64,000 nt of DNA. Source: Topomyia yanbarensis (Eukaryota; Arthropoda; Insecta; Diptera; Culicidae). The DNA lies in assembly GCF_030247195.1 (NCBI RefSeq), contig NC_080670.1:45212194-45276193 (forward strand), written 5' to 3'. Positions 1 through 12,242 of the stretch are shown piece after piece; the stretch's first letter is position 1, and each line of letters starts with the position of its first letter. The notes under the pieces are model-generated. The model was not told where the DNA came from and ran no database searches. It saw nothing but the letters and a program-made list of their open reading frames with translations. The translations under genes and the position numbers were made by a program.

Positions 1-59
1 ATGCGTTTCACGCGCGTATTTGCTGTAACACATTCAATCTATTGGCAACTTTAATAGGG

Positions 60-185
60 GAGCATGTCGTTTGGCATAAGGTTATTTGGCATAAGTACAT
101 TTGACATAGCCGTATGTGACACATGGTTTCGTTTTGCATAATGTTCATTTGGCATAATGTACATTTGGCATAATTATGTATGGGT
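60..185. repeat. Array of ATTTGGCATAA-type motifs
   Basis: The stretch carries at least five spaced copies of TTTGGCATAA or close variants, such as TTTGACATAG and TTTTGCATAA. The same motif forms larger arrays in 29440-29700 and 31545-31695 on this strand, and in 32821-33037 and 34135-34206 as the reverse complement. It is a dispersed repeat of unknown origin. Small ORFs across it are repeat-derived and not credible genes. Confidence 0.7.
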
Positions 186-1080
186 ATATTATCATTCCGC
201 ATTCAATTTGTGTGCAATAATTATACGGCTCTATCATAGCTGACTGTGCTACAGTTCTAAGTGAAGATATAAAATACAGCTAATTCAGACATTTCTTCTA
301 CAGAAGACAGACCAGCAAAAGGAAAACCAACAAAAAATCTAAATAGAAAAAAAACAAGAGTGAAAAAGAGCTAGTGCCATAACTAAACAATATCGAACGT
401 TTTTGCGACAGAGAAATGAACAAATTTCTTCGTGCTGAGGAAATCTGTAACTGTCCTTCGATCCCTTTCGCAAATGGTAAAATATCAAACCTCATACATA
501 ACTGAAGTCATCATTCCACTCAGACGAGACCATGCGTCCTCCTCACGCAATCCAGCACCGTGGGTTTATTCCCTAGTTTGTCAAACAAGCACCAAATAAA
601 CATAGAAATTAGTCTGCTCAGCCCAAAGCAATGTCAGCCCGATTGGCAACGTCCGGATACGTCTTCCCTTACAATATCATCAAAGCAACGAATATTTAAA
701 AATGCATACCAAAAAATATGAGTAACTTTGAAAATGATAAAGTAAAGACTACAACTTATTTGCAACAAAATAAAAGCGGAAAAAATAGTTACGTAACCAA
801 AGTGGCTCACTACACTGTTGACCAATCATCCAACAAAAAAAAACGTGGACGACAAAAGCTGACCACCGCCCCAATCCGAAGCGAACAGTTCCTGGGTTTG
901 GTTTCACACTGATGGAATCAGCACAAATCGTCTTATTTTCAATAGGGCTGGAGAATGTTTGTATTAAGTTGGTAATGGTCGTGGTCGATTAGTGATCGTA
1001 TCTGTACGACGAAGATGATTTGAATCTTAGGATTTCACTCAACCACTAACGGCAGGGACCAAAGGTAACTCAAACTGGCC
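186..1080. other. Intergenic, no recognised feature
   Basis: The sequence is AT-rich with only short unrelated ORFs. I see no conserved protein motif, splice-bounded exon or clear repeat here. Confidence 0.5.
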
Positions 1081-1083
1081 TCA

Positions 1084-1240
1084 GCCTGAGGGATGGCAGG
1101 GTGGCGATTCCCGGAAAAAACCTGGAAAATCAGGGAATTTCAGGGAATTCTATTTGACCTGGAAAAACCTGGAATTTTCAGGGAATTTGTAATCAAATCA
1201 GGGAAAAATTTCGACCTGGTGTTAATATTTTTTTATAAAT
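1084..1240 (+). repeat. Dispersed CAGGGTGGCGA repeat end
   Basis: The element starts with CAGGGTGGCGATTCCCGG and continues with short runs of CCTGGAAAA and TCAGGGAATT. A matching end lies in reverse orientation near 5740-5818, finishing in TCGACACCCTG. CAGGGTG-type ends are common in hAT-like non-autonomous elements of arthropods. Whether both ends belong to one 4.7-kb element or to two insertions cannot be decided, because no matching target duplication is evident. Confidence 0.5.
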
Positions 1241-1365
1241 GCGACTGGAAAGTATTGGCTCAAATATTCAGTTGAACGCACTTACTCCCCTCAACACATT
1301 TTATACTAGGGAGAATCACAATATTTGATCCATCTCATAATTACAACTTCTCACAACAATGGTTG

Positions 1366-2467
1366 TATGGGTCATTCCCCGTCAGATTTACAACCAAAAT
1401 GTGAATTCCTTCGATTTTTTTTCTTGCATTCTTTAGCAAAAAATAATTGACACGTATTTTTTGTTTTGGCTGAATATGATACTTTTTCCAAGTTATTAGA
1501 TTTTTAACTTTTGAAGTTTATAAAATGGAACATTTTTCAATCACTGATAACTCGGAAAGTATTTGATGCATGGAAAAAAAATTATTTACAAAAAGTTGTT
1601 TTTGCATGAGCTTACCGAAAAAAAACATAAAAAATATTTTTTGTTATATAACTTATTATAAACAAATTGATTTTTTTAAAGTTGGGCCGATTTTAAATAT
1701 TAAGAATCATGTTTAATTCTTTTTTGTGAAAAAATCTGGAGTGGGTATCAGAATACTATGCGAGATATTACAGTATAAACTGAAAACAAGCCAATTTTAC
1801 ACTAAACGACCGACGACAGACCTGTTATAATTGTATTATCTCGTGAAGTACTTGGAGATCCAATCCGAAATTTCTACCGAATCTTCGCAATATAATTATA
1901 AATGATTTCAAAAAATAATAACAAAATGTTTTTGGCTCAACTTTAAAAAAAATTGCTTCTAGTATTTGTAGAATACATAAGTTACATAGCAAAAACAAAT
2001 ATGCATTGTAAAAACAATTTCGGTGAGCTCATGCGAAAAGGAAACTTATTATTTAATATTTTTTATACAAATTGAATATTTTTTAAGTAGAAGATTCTTT
2101 GATTCCAGCGGATACTGAGTAGGTGTAATTGCCTACGGGTCCGCTACCCCCCTTTTGGCCTTTCATACAGTGGTATGCTGAATGCAGAATTGTAACGAAA
2201 TTTGAGCGTACTGTTAAGTGGAGCCGCATGCAGAGCAAGACTCGAGCTAGGATTGTGGCTACCAACATACATACATACAAATTGAATAGTTTCTGAGTTA
2301 TCAGTGATTGAAAAATGTTCAATTCAATAAAATTCGAAATTTTACAAACTCATAAATTGAAAAAAAGAATCGTATTCATCAAAAACAAAACTTAGTGCGA
2401 AAAATTTTCAGCTAAAGATCGGAAAAAAAATTTGGTTGTAAATCTGACGTGGACTGACTCATATATA
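1366..2467. repeat. Large foldback (inverted-repeat) element
   Basis: The two halves are diverged inverted copies. GTCAGATTTACAACCAAA near 1381 mirrors TTTGGTTGTAAATCTGAC near 2431; TTTTTCAATCACTGATAACTC near 1533 mirrors the segment near 2297; TTTTTGCATGAGCTTACCGA near 1601 mirrors the segment near 2020. The arms are about 500 bases each and AT-rich, with a centre near 1800-1850. The right arm is lengthened by the insertion at 2079-2274. No coding capacity is seen, so it is probably a non-autonomous DNA element. Confidence 0.65.
2079..2274 (-). mobile_element. Retroposed insertion with 14-bp target duplication
   Basis: ATACAAATTGAATA occurs at 2065-2078 and again at 2275-2288, exactly flanking this 196-base segment. 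Read on the minus strand it begins with GTAT repeats and ends in a short A run. That order plus a 14-bp duplication is the signature of LINE-driven retroposition. The minus strand has a short ORF whose stop immediately precedes the A run, so it may be the 3' end of a non-LTR element or a SINE. I do not recognise the source. Confidence 0.6.
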
Positions 2468-2578
2468 ATATTTAATACGGATGCCAAATTGATCTATCGA
2501 CGGTCTTGTTGTGATTCTTCTGACTCTGTAAGGTAAATACATATAAGTACGCTTGGTGTGCACAGGCCGTTTACTTTG

Positions 2579-2640
2579 ACACGGCTCAATGCATTAGCTT
2601 GGCCGAACCGTGGGTATTTTTTATGTTTACAAATTGTAGA
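2579..2640 (+). repeat. Dispersed ACACGGCTCAATGCATTA repeat, copy 1
   Basis: About 60 bases resemble 19372-19430. Both carry ACGGCTCAATGCATTA, then GCCG(A/T)... CGTGGGT and a TTTACAA segment. It is a short dispersed repeat of unknown type. Confidence 0.5.
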
Positions 2641-4184
2641 CGAAAAAGATGGGTCAATAATGTTGCAGATACAGAGTGGTAGAGTAATTACGCCTATTAA
2701 ATCGAACATATTTTTGATAATCCAGTTGCATTTCCAAAATAATAAAGCAATAAATTCTTTTAAAAAAATGCCGATTCATGAAATAAGTCTTCATGACCGT
2801 ATAACAGTATATCGCATTGTAGCTGATCTCTTGTTTTGCGGCAGTTTATTTTTTGCTTATGTGGCCAATTTTGGGGTTTGTAATTAACTAATTCTCAACG
2901 GTGTAAACTTGTTTTATTCAAGTTCTTTCAAGTAGCCATCGAGTTAATTCTAAGCGCAATACTCAATTCCACTCGCGTCAAGTGCTAGTCCATAGCGGCA
3001 TTAGGTAACGCACAGCTTTCATACTGTTTTTTGTTTGCAGCTGAAGTCATTTGTCTGCTCCGCTCACTGACAGACAGAATTATTAAGCAACTAAATAAAG
3101 TTGTGAAGATCGCTCCGGGGTCAAATTATCAGATAGTCCCATGACGATTGTTAACAATCTCTGTGGCAAACCCAAGAATTTTGACATCCATATTGCTAGG
3201 ATTCTTTGAAATTTACAAATAGTATTTCAAAGCTGGGACACACCTCCAGGACCGGTTGTCCGGAAACAAGATCTCATACGATTCCTTATAGCAGGTTTAA
3301 AAAAAGTAGATGACTTCCTGATTCCAAACCATCTACAAATATTTGAATAAGTTTAAAATTATAATAGTAATGAGCATTACCCTGTCAGTCTGCTATGCGG
3401 TAGAAACGATCAAAACGTTCCCCTCAGGCTCTTTTACTACATCTTCAATTTTATCTCACTAAAATTTATGCCTAGTGATACTATAATGTCACCAAGTTTT
3501 AGGTTCTAGTTATGGAAAGCAAATTGTAATTTTAAATGAAATCTGAAAAGGTACTCGCGTACTATGTCGTTACCTAACGGTTAAACACTCAACTCCGCTT
3601 ATAATTTCAACGTTTTCGATATGGGTTTCAGTATATAACAGAACTGTATGAAGATGACTTTCGCAAGCTCCAGTTTCAATATCACCTTCCTCTAACAGAC
3701 GGGCGGATACGGCAATATTTAAAATCAACAAATAGTGTATTTAACCGAAGTTCGCCTCCCTTTTGCTGCGAAGCTTCACTCATCTCACAACGTGCTGCTA
3801 TTGCCAGATTGCATTAAAAATCGCTTTATTTATTTATTTGTTTGTATTTATTATATTCCAAGATGGAATTCCCAACTGAACTTTTCACTGCCGTTCAACG
3901 CATAATTGTCTTATGTATAGAGGAAATACTTATGTATAGAGGGTATACGAATACGATCTCAACGGCAGTTCAGAAGGTACTTAATTTCTGAAATGACGAA
4001 TTGGTGGGAAATGGCAGGCAAATGAGAGACTAAAAAACTGTTTGTCTCAAATCACAAGTAAACTTATCAAAAACCGGTTTCTATAATTTGTTTTTGTGAT
4101 TATTCGACATTTTCTTGAATTATGCCCCTATTTTAAGGTTGTGAAAAAGTGCTGGATGTTTTTGTATCAACAACGCAATCATTA
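2641..4184. other. Intergenic, no recognised feature
   Basis: AT-rich sequence. The longest ORFs are short and show no family motif. Nothing supportable is seen. Confidence 0.5.
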
Positions 4185-4188
4185 TTAA

Positions 4189-4304
4189 CCCTCCGGAAGT
4201 TGCGCAAATGGCCCACTGAACGAGCAGCCGCTGGTGCGCTCGGACGATTTCGCTAGATTTTCAGAGCAGCGTGCACTCAGTGCACTAGCATGACTTCCGG
4301 AAGG
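4189..4304. mobile_element. Short TTAA-type MITE, copy 1
   Basis: The element begins CCCTCCGGAAGT after TTAA (4185-4188) and ends ACTTCCGGAAGG, giving an imperfect terminal inverted repeat. Inside is a second inverted pair built on CACTGA/TCAGTG. Copies occur at 5230-5340 and 43205-43319. The TTAA target and C-rich ends fit a piggyBac-type MITE. The right target here has decayed to TCAA. Confidence 0.7.
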
Positions 4305-4520
4305 TCAAAAAGAAGAATCCAAATCTAACCAGAACATAAAAAGCGGATTATTACTGCACAGAAGTGATTAAACCGTTTCTGTAAACAATCTTCTTAGTAC
4401 ATATTCTGCGATACCTTCCTGTTGGTATGAAGTTTTTACTGGTTCACCCACTGTTGCAGAAGACCTGCTTAACCAATTATTTCTTGAGAAACTTAGACTT
4501 CTCTATCGTTCAGAATTACT

Positions 4521-5100
4521 TTAATACTTCACTTCGTTACATGCCATGAAGCTTGGTTGAAGTCTTCTACGTCCAAGTTTTTTAATCCATTGCCACACAG
4601 GAAACATTGGTAGAATATCCACGTTACAATTTTCGAAGAAGTGTTTAGCCCTCATATTCTGCCTATCACTATAATTCGAAATAATCAAAACCTTCAATGA
4701 CTTCGTTCCTTGATGATGCTTCGAATTATGCACAAACACATTTGACGTTTTTATTTTATTATTATTTTATTAGTGTACGAACAGAATGTTTGTCTCACTA
4801 TCGAATCCATTTGGTCGTTTCTTAAGATTGTATTTTGCATTTCTTTTATATGTAGCTGATGGCAATCGAGTATTAGATGTTTTGGAAACAGTGTGAACAG
4901 AGCTTGCCGATTAGCCAAGCTTTTTAGCACTATTCCAATGAGATATCTTTTGATTTCCGTTTGGACCGCACATATTATTTCTAATACGCATTTCTTTCTA
5001 CCCATTTTTGAAAGCGCATTTAACATGTCAACGAATTATGTATTTTTAGATAAAAAAGACATACGTCCATATTTGTGAAAAATATTTCATTTTTGGTTGA
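4521..5100 (-). other. Unassigned region with two adjacent antisense ORFs
   Basis: Two open frames, 4739-4521 (72 codons) and 5026-4751 (91 codons), lie end to end on the minus strand. The first contains a segment around SDRQNMRAKHFFENCNVD that looks protein-like, so it may be a decayed transposase or gene fragment. I do not recognise it. No splice sites or neighbours support a host gene. Confidence 0.2.
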
Positions 5101-5229
5101 ATACATCAATAGATCTATGTGTTTTTAGGTTTCCATATTTTGTCGCGAACAAACTTTACATTGAAAATTGACGTAAGAATGGGTTACAACCACCTTCAAG
5201 GGTATTTGGAATATGATAGAGTATGTTGA

Positions 5230-5340
5230 AAAGGTGCCGCGCATATGGCCCACTGAATGAGCAGCTGCAGTTGCCCAAAGACAATTTGCTAGCTTTTCAA
5301 AGCAGCGTGCACTCAGTGCACCAGCGCGACTGCCAAAAGG
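5230..5340. mobile_element. Short TTAA-type MITE, copy 2
   Basis: It matches the 4189-4304 element through ATGGCCCACTGAA, GAGCAGC, AAAGCAGCGTGCACTCAGTG and the closing GGTTAA at 5339-5344. The left end is degraded (TTGAAAAGG instead of TTAACCCTCC). It is diverged from copy 1, so probably an older insertion. Confidence 0.65.
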
Positions 5341-5739
5341 TTAACGGAAGATCCCAGACTCATCACCATTTCCACACAGACTAAAATACATAACACTATG
5401 AGGAAATTCATCCCTAAAATGTCAATCCGCTAACTTTTCCAGAACACTAGCTCCTCCTTTTATACACGGTCCCATACACTCATTTGCTTGTCGGTCATCC
5501 CTCGGGCCTGGTAACAATTTTTCACTAGTGGTCTATCCTCAGCTTACTTGTGCATATGCCAGAGGCGGCCTTATCGCAAGTACGACCACAGCCCCAACCA
5601 AAACTATATTTAAAGTAACCGTTATATTAGGCGAAGCATTGTTTTCGAGTGTTATGTCTGTTAACTAAAAATGCAAAAATGGTGTAAGCTCAAACGATAT
5701 ACATTGAAAAATGTGAATTTAATTTGATTTGTTTGAGCA

Positions 5740-5818
5740 CTCTGGAAATTTTTCAAAAAGGTCTGGAAATACCTGGAAAATCAGGGAATTTCATTTTCAG
5801 AAATGAGTCGACACCCTG
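5740..5818 (-). repeat. Dispersed CAGGGTG repeat end, reverse orientation
   Basis: Read on the minus strand it starts CAGGGTGTCGACTCATTT, followed by AAATTCCCTGATTTTCCAGG, matching the right-way-round copy at 1084-1240. It could be the other terminus of one long element or a separate copy. Confidence 0.5.
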
Positions 5819-6218
5819 ATGGGTTATGATATTTTACACGGAGAAATATTTTGAAGACCACTCAGAGAAACTTGGATATTCACGTTCTCGTAGATGCATA
5901 CAATCTCAACAATAACCTTCGAAGGACCGTATGATGGTAAAATTAGCGCGAGATTGTGCAGCGTCACCGTAACGAATTTCAGGTTCTGAACCATGCAAGA
6001 ATTCCACAAACGAAGAATGACACGTTGGAGATAACCTAGGGGCAAATAATATTGAGGATGTGGGTTGTGTTTCCTTTCTAAAAGTCGAAAGCGTCTGACT
6101 AAATTGAAGCAATAATGCACAAGGTGATCGTAATGAACTGAAAACAAGTATCAGGACTCCGTCAAATAGGTTCGAGAAACGTCACATACTTGATTACAGA
6201 ATAGTGGCGTGCCGCTGC
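5819..6218. other. No recognised feature
   Basis: A 107-codon and an overlapping 68-codon antisense ORF run through this stretch, but neither shows a motif I can place and both lack exon signals. I treat them as chance or decayed repeat sequence. Confidence 0.35.
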
Positions 6219-6222
6219 TTAA

Positions 6223-7285
6223 CCTTCTTTTTGTAATGAATAAGGTGTTAGCGGGTCATATTGACCCCGATTTCGAACTCAGTTTTAAGACACATTTTCA
6301 ACCAAATTTATATGAACTGGTACTTAAATTGTTTGTAAGATTAGAGTTTAAATTTGAAGTTTCTGGTAAATATTACTGGTTTTGACCTGTTTGGTCTGTG
6401 GGAATCGGTGTCGCATGAGGTCATGTTTGGCATCCATAGATGTATGCAGAACCATCATAAATCGCAGGTTTAATGACAGAATACTAATTATAAACACAAA
6501 CAAAACAAAAATGAAAATGTATGTATTAAATCTGGGCATGATACGACCGATCTTGAATGTCCCGGATCACGATTCCGGAAGATCTGGAACATCCGTATAA
6601 CTGGCTACGGATAATTGACTACTTTCACTGATTTTCCGGATCTTCCGGATGATTTTCACGTAGAATCCAGGGTTAGTATTTGCATCAGAGTATCAACTCA
6701 GAGTATCATTTTAGATGGGATTTTATACAAATTTTCAAGCATATTACAAATTTTTGGGATCAGTTTCATTGATTGACTACATTGTCGCTTGATCAATGTT
6801 ATGAGAAATGCTATTGTACCACCAGAATCGGCATCGGAATCGTAATCCGGGACATCCAAGATCGGACGTATCATGTCCAAATTTAATATATACATTCTCA
6901 TTTTTGTTTTGCTTGTGTTTATAATTACTATTCTGTCAATAAACCTGCGATTTATTGATTTATTCATCATCATGATGGTTGTGCATACATCTATGGATAC
7001 CAAACATGACCTCATTCGGCACCAATTCCCACAGACCAACCAGGTCAAAAACGGTAATATTTACCAGTTCGAATTGGGGTCAATATGACCCGCTAACACC
7101 TTATTCGTAACTTTTTTTGTACAGCCCTTCAGGAATGAGCTAAAGTTTTGAACACTATTGAAAATCGTTGCTCTCCATGAAAGAGGAAAAGTCAAGAAAT
7201 TCTAAACTTCTAGGTGCAAAACTTCAAAAGTTATCGCATTTTGAAAGTTCATTTGGGGACATATTGACCTAACATCTAAAGAAGG
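6223..7285. mobile_element. piggyBac-type MITE with long inverted repeats
   Basis: TTAA at 6219-6222 and 7286-7289 flanks a 1063-base element whose ends are CCTTCTTT and AAAGAAGG. A second, stronger inverted pair starts with AAGGTGTTAGCGGGTCATAT near 6242 and its complement near 7100, and the arms continue for about 300 bases (6242-6580 against 6830-7110). TTAA duplication with CCYT ends is the hallmark of piggyBac-family insertion. No transposase frame remains, so it is non-autonomous. ORFs on both strands are products of the arms. Confidence 0.8.
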
Positions 7286-7554
7286 TTAATAAGTCGACGG
7301 AGTATGTCTAGTTAAGCAAAATGCGATCGTTTGCTTCCAACAAGAACGATCAAGGATGGACCAGATATGCACGCAACGATCCGTTATTTATCAACAAGAG
7401 GACTGATCATCTACATGGGTATTCCAACAACGCGATTCCGTTAAACAAAACAAATAACGGTTGATTGCTAGAACAGAAGCATTTTTGTGTATTTTCACAA
7501 CTGAACTGATGTGCTGTACGTTCATACTAGAAATTAATTTATCACTATGCTATA

Positions 7555-7807
7555 TTTCTCCTTAGTGGAGTAAAATGTTGGGTAAAAAAAAACTATTTTT
7601 TCTCTGCTAAGGAGAAAATTGTTTTAAACCACTTATTTCGTGTCCTTTGAAACCTATAACTAAATTAGTTATTAGAGAGGCGATTCGAGTTCCTCTCATC
7701 AGAATACGACACTAACTTAGTTAACGGAGTTTTTGGAGCTAGCGTCAATACGGTGCTAGCTTAGTCCGTTAACTAAGTTAGTTTCGGATTCTGATGAAAG
7801 GAACTCG
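7555..7807. repeat. Two adjacent hairpin-forming repeats
   Basis: TTCTCCTTAGT/GCTAAGGAGAA pairs across about 7558-7617. A longer palindrome spans 7686-7807: CGAGTTCCTCTCATCAGAAT mirrors ATTCTGATGAAAGGAACTCG, with ACTAACTTAGTTAACGGA and GCTAGC pairs inside. The second looks like a short foldback MITE. No clean target duplication was found. Confidence 0.6.
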
Positions 7808-7809
7808 TA

Positions 7810-9540
7810 ACATATCAATGTCATCTGTTCACCAAAACCTTATAATTAATTCCATAATTTATTATCTTAGATCCAAAAATTAAACATCGAACGAATATTA
7901 TTTTATTAACATTGATATCACTGTATACAGTCTACCTATTTTCGGCGACACGACATTTATAAAAATTCGGCAACGACTCACTAGACCTTCGACGATTCAA
8001 CGAAGTGAAATAATCCAAACTTCGAGATGACTCTCATTTGTCGATTGTTTTACTGGCTCGGTTTCTCCTGCCATCCAGCCCTTCTCGTTACGAAGCTAGC
8101 ATATCTTGAGGGCTCCTGTAATTGTCACTTCATACACAATGGGATCGGAGACCCAATTCCAATGCCAATTCTTGACCAAGTTACTTCAACAATTCAAGTA
8201 CTGCACAGCCTCTAGGACAGTTTTGCTTAAAAAAATAATTTTAATCAACCCCTTGTGGGCCACAGCCAGTATAAAGTGGAATTAGCGTCAACTAAATGGC
8301 TTTCTGTTCTAACCTAAACTTGAATTATGAAACACGCTGAAATTGATAAATTCGCGAGCAAAAGTTGATCAAAGATACTGGAGTATTTACCCAAGTATGA
8401 AGTAATCTACTGAAAATAATACATCTACAAAATGACTGGCAGAATCACAAGTCTGTGAACCGACATTGCTTCGCTACTGCTGCTTACTTTCAGTCAGAGC
8501 AGACTGTTTGTTTCCGTCCAAAGCGCATGAATAGTGTCTGTATATACATATGTATATACGGCAATATACACAATTCGCTTACTGGTTGCTGATCATCAGT
8601 CGAAAAAAAATAAAGACTAGACTTATTTATGAGTCCGACTTTGCGAACCGGTTGCAAAACCGGTGTACGACGACACAGGGAAAAAGGTAAAGCTGATTTT
8701 TGTTTATTTCTTTTGGTGAGATATGATTCAACGATGTTCTCACACGCGATATTCGAAGATGACGATGATGGCACATGTGTGCTACGGAAATCAAACGTGG
8801 GAGAATCACCTGATCACATGATCACCGTTGTTGTTGTTGGCATCAAGTTTCTCTTGCCTGGAAGTATACGTGCATATAGGAGTGTTGCTGAATGTGCACC
8901 TTTTTGCCAATGGGTAGTAACAGTTTGTCTCGGGAATTATCTCAGATATGCGGGACTTTTTTATAAAGCGAGTATATTCGTAACAAGAACACACACATAA
9001 TGTTTATCAAAATTTCGCTTTTCTTAGTATTCTCAGCACATGAAACTACTAATTTGGTATAATTTGTTTATTTATTTAATTGAATTGTGCGTTCTATTTT
9101 CATTGCTCGCATCATTGGCTATATTCCAAAGATTAAATTTTGTACTCTTGTGCGCTTTTTTCACTCTTTTGACAGAGAATTTACGTTTTTGGGTTAGAGT
9201 TACTTCTGAAGACACTCTTTTTTGTCTCACCGTTCATTGCTTCAGAAGTAGTGTAGGAGGGTTTATTTAACCCCATCCGCCAATCGCTTGTCAGATCAAA
9301 AATTTCATTTCTGCTGACAACTACAGTCTACTAAACAAGCACTGGAGAACGCCTTATAAGCGATATTAAGTAACATTACCCTCGATATCTCATTCGAATT
9401 TATAACAGTTTCTTGCGGCCGACCAACAAATCCGAAGGCATTTCTTTTTCCATCCAGATCACATATTGGATTGCTTTGTACATCCGATCATTTTTGAGTT
9501 TTAGAAGGTTGGTCAGGATACCGGCCCTATCGTTTTCAGA
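7810..9540. other. No recognised gene
   Basis: AT-rich sequence with a few ORFs up to 123 codons (8629-9000, plus). None shows a domain, signal peptide or splice context I can support. A TATA-like palindromic run occurs near 8540 but has no gene attached. Confidence 0.4.
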
Positions 9541-9549
9541 TCTCTAGTA

Positions 9550-9960
9550 GCCTTTCACCGTTCGTCTAGCGTGAGTGGATCCCCACCTTGTCAATCGTCC
9601 ACAATTCTCATATTTGACCTTTATCTACTTGTTTGCCCGTTCGACAGTTACTCAAGGGCTCCTTCCCTTTGGTTGTACGATCTGTCATGAGATTCCCGTC
9701 CTGATCGTTGATTATGACTTATATTGGGGTGTTTTTCCTTCTCATGGTGTTGATCCTTTCGTATAACTTTCGGACATTGTTCCTGGAAAAGTTTTTCTTT
9801 CTCTCGGTTAAGACCTTTTTGTCGTACTCACGTTTATTACGCCGATGAGGTTCGTGCATTCTGTTCTTAGCCTGGTCTTACTTGTCTGTCGCTCTATGGC
9901 ACTCAGCGTGGACCCAACCATTCCACTGATGTTTAAGTATGGTAGAAAACACATCTGTGG
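9550..9960 (-). pseudogene. LINE reverse-transcriptase ORF fragment (linker upstream of RT)
   Basis: On the minus strand, frames broken by stops read like the segment between endonuclease and RT domains of insect LINEs: a Lys/Arg-rich stretch, then KNFSRNNVRKLYERINTMRR, then a DQDGNLMTD-type motif. That order is typical of the same broad LINE group as the 54-56 kb relic. No RT catalytic motif is present, so this is a small dead fragment. Confidence 0.6.
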
Positions 9961-11829
9961 CTGTTGTGCTACAGACACTCCATACACATGCGGAGACAAA
10001 AACAGTAAAACTATAAACCATGAATGAAAACTGGCATCACGGAAGATCCCATAAACCTTGCATGGGCTTCCTCCCATACTTCCTCTCACAAAACCCTCAT
10101 GCTCGGCTGGTAAGGTATTGCACAACGTTTAAGAGTTAATTTAAATTTTTATTTTTATTTTTAACTAAAACAAAACAACTTAGCCTTATTATGTCTTTGA
10201 GAAAAATTTGTGAGATCTTTTTTTGTTAAAAAAAGTTAGGGAGGTTCTAATTTCACCCAGACTAAAGATTAAACTTTTTAATTATTCTAGGTAGAGCCAT
10301 ACTGCCGAAGACATGTAAGCTCTATCTGTCATACTTTTCATTCCACAAGAAATTTAAAATTAAGGTTTAGCGTGTCTCTTAGTTTCTTAGAAAAACTGTT
10401 TTATTCGTACATTTTTCCGGTATTCATTGAAAAATGAAGTAGTTTTCTGACAAGTGCAAGATTGTTTCAGGGCAAATAATTTGTTTCGTGGCAAATCTAA
10501 CCATTACCGTTGAAAAGTTATAAGCACTTTTTTGTCAAAAATGTTTTTTTTGTTATTCCAATATCACTAATTGGGACAAATAAAAGATAATTCTTTTAAA
10601 ACTAATAGATAACAGAAGTTAGAATTTGGATGCGCTAGAAGAAAATGTTCATCTTCAAAAACTGAAAATTGTCTAATAAAATACGACAGTAAAATATGAA
10701 AACTCCAAAATTCATATAATTTTTTTTATTTTTCATGGATGGACCCTTAGTACTATGTATAACTTACCTTTACGGTGAACATTACAATACAATACGATAC
10801 AGCTTCGTTCTCGCGATAAAATTTCACGTTTTACAAGATTTTTCTGCTATTTTAAATAGTGGGTGAGCGGTTCTAAATTTATTAAAATCTGAAAATTACT
10901 TTTATAATGGTTCGAGATAGAATCTTTCAGGAAATTGAAGAAAATAAAATTACAAAAAACTTTGTCAAAGATACTGAAGCTCTATGTCTTGTACTTTTCA
11001 TATTACAAGAAATTTGCAAAAAATAGATTGTTTCTTAAAAAATGATTTTGTTTATGTAACTTTTGCTGTTTAGATTTTTCGTTAAGATGACTAAAAATAC
11101 TTTCAGATATTTTGAAGGAGAACAGTTTGTCTTAATATACTGAATCTCCAGCTTCTTTCGTTATATTTACTTTTACCACACATAAACTACGCCATAAAAA
11201 TCAATCGTGGGGTAGATGAGCCCTTATTCATCTCATTAGTCAGGATGTCACATTATTTCGATTGTAACTCGGCTTACAGTGATTGGATTGCGCTTAAATA
11301 GGTATCAGAATGCTTGCTTCGTTCTTAAGAAGCAGTAATATAAAAAAATCTGGTTTGGAAAATGCAAAATACTCGCGTTTGAGCAAAGTGAAAGTCGAGT
11401 ACAACGAACCCTTATTTTTCCTATTATTTGACCTAATGCGTTAAATAGAGAGAGCAGACACTGTCTAACTAATGTATTCAAATGGGTGGGATGAATACAG
11501 GGGCTAAGATGAACAACAGTAACGCTATTTGCCTTTTTGGTGATGTATGGTATAAAGTATGATATTTCTTATAACCGAAACGTTATTTAATGTTAAGTGC
11601 TTTAATTGAAGACAATGATAATTGAAAAAGTTATATATTTTATGTTGAAGTTTTCATAACTTTGAAACGAAAATAGTTTAGTAGGTGATTTGTATAAATA
11701 AATTATGCCTCATAAATTAATCTTTAAGTTGTTCAAAAGTCATTCTAGTGCAAAGTTAAAGCAATTATATAAATAAAACCGTCTTTTATGGAACACTCTA
11801 AATCTTACATTTGGAGTTCTCGTATGATA
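9961..11829. other. AT-rich region without recognised gene
   Basis: Low-complexity, AT-rich sequence with no open frame of note. Short GATGAATACAGG/GATGAGCCC-like motifs near 11215-11510 hint at old repeats, but I cannot define an element. Confidence 0.4.
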
Positions 11830-12242
11830 GAAACTATGACAGATAGAGCTTGCATGTCTTCACCAAATTTGTCTAAAATGTGTTGTACCACTCCAGAACA
11901 TCTTTCGAGTAATCGCGAGACCAAAGAAATGGAAGTAGTCGCTTTTGAAGGCATTTTTCAGTACATCTACCCATTCACCGTTCCGATTGTCACGGTTGGG
12001 CTCCATTTATTTCACAAGAACAAATTGCCTGCCAAATCCCTTTTTTTGGACATCTTCTGCTTTCTAACTTCCTTCTAACTTATGACGTGCAGTTCGCATT
12101 AGTCTCGCCATCTATGACAAAAATACGGTTTCGACAACAGCTGAGTGCAAAGCTGCTGCGAATGTGGTTTTTCCACCGTATTCTTCCGCTTATCGCAAAT
12201 CAGCGCCTGTATCTTGCACAAAAAAATTGCTTAAATCACCAC
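11830..12242 (-). pseudogene. DD37E-type mariner transposase relic, C-terminal part
   Basis: The minus strand carries, across frame breaks, motifs of the insect ITmD37E mariner group: a FVIDGETN segment where the family has the first catalytic Asp (D-D-E-T), then IWQAICSCE, then CLQKRLLPFLWSRDYSKDVL. The first catalytic motif is mutated (DG instead of DD). Its N-terminal continuation lies at 12986-13070. The two pieces are separated by a palindromic element with an 8-bp target duplication, showing the element jumped into this gene. Confidence 0.7.
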
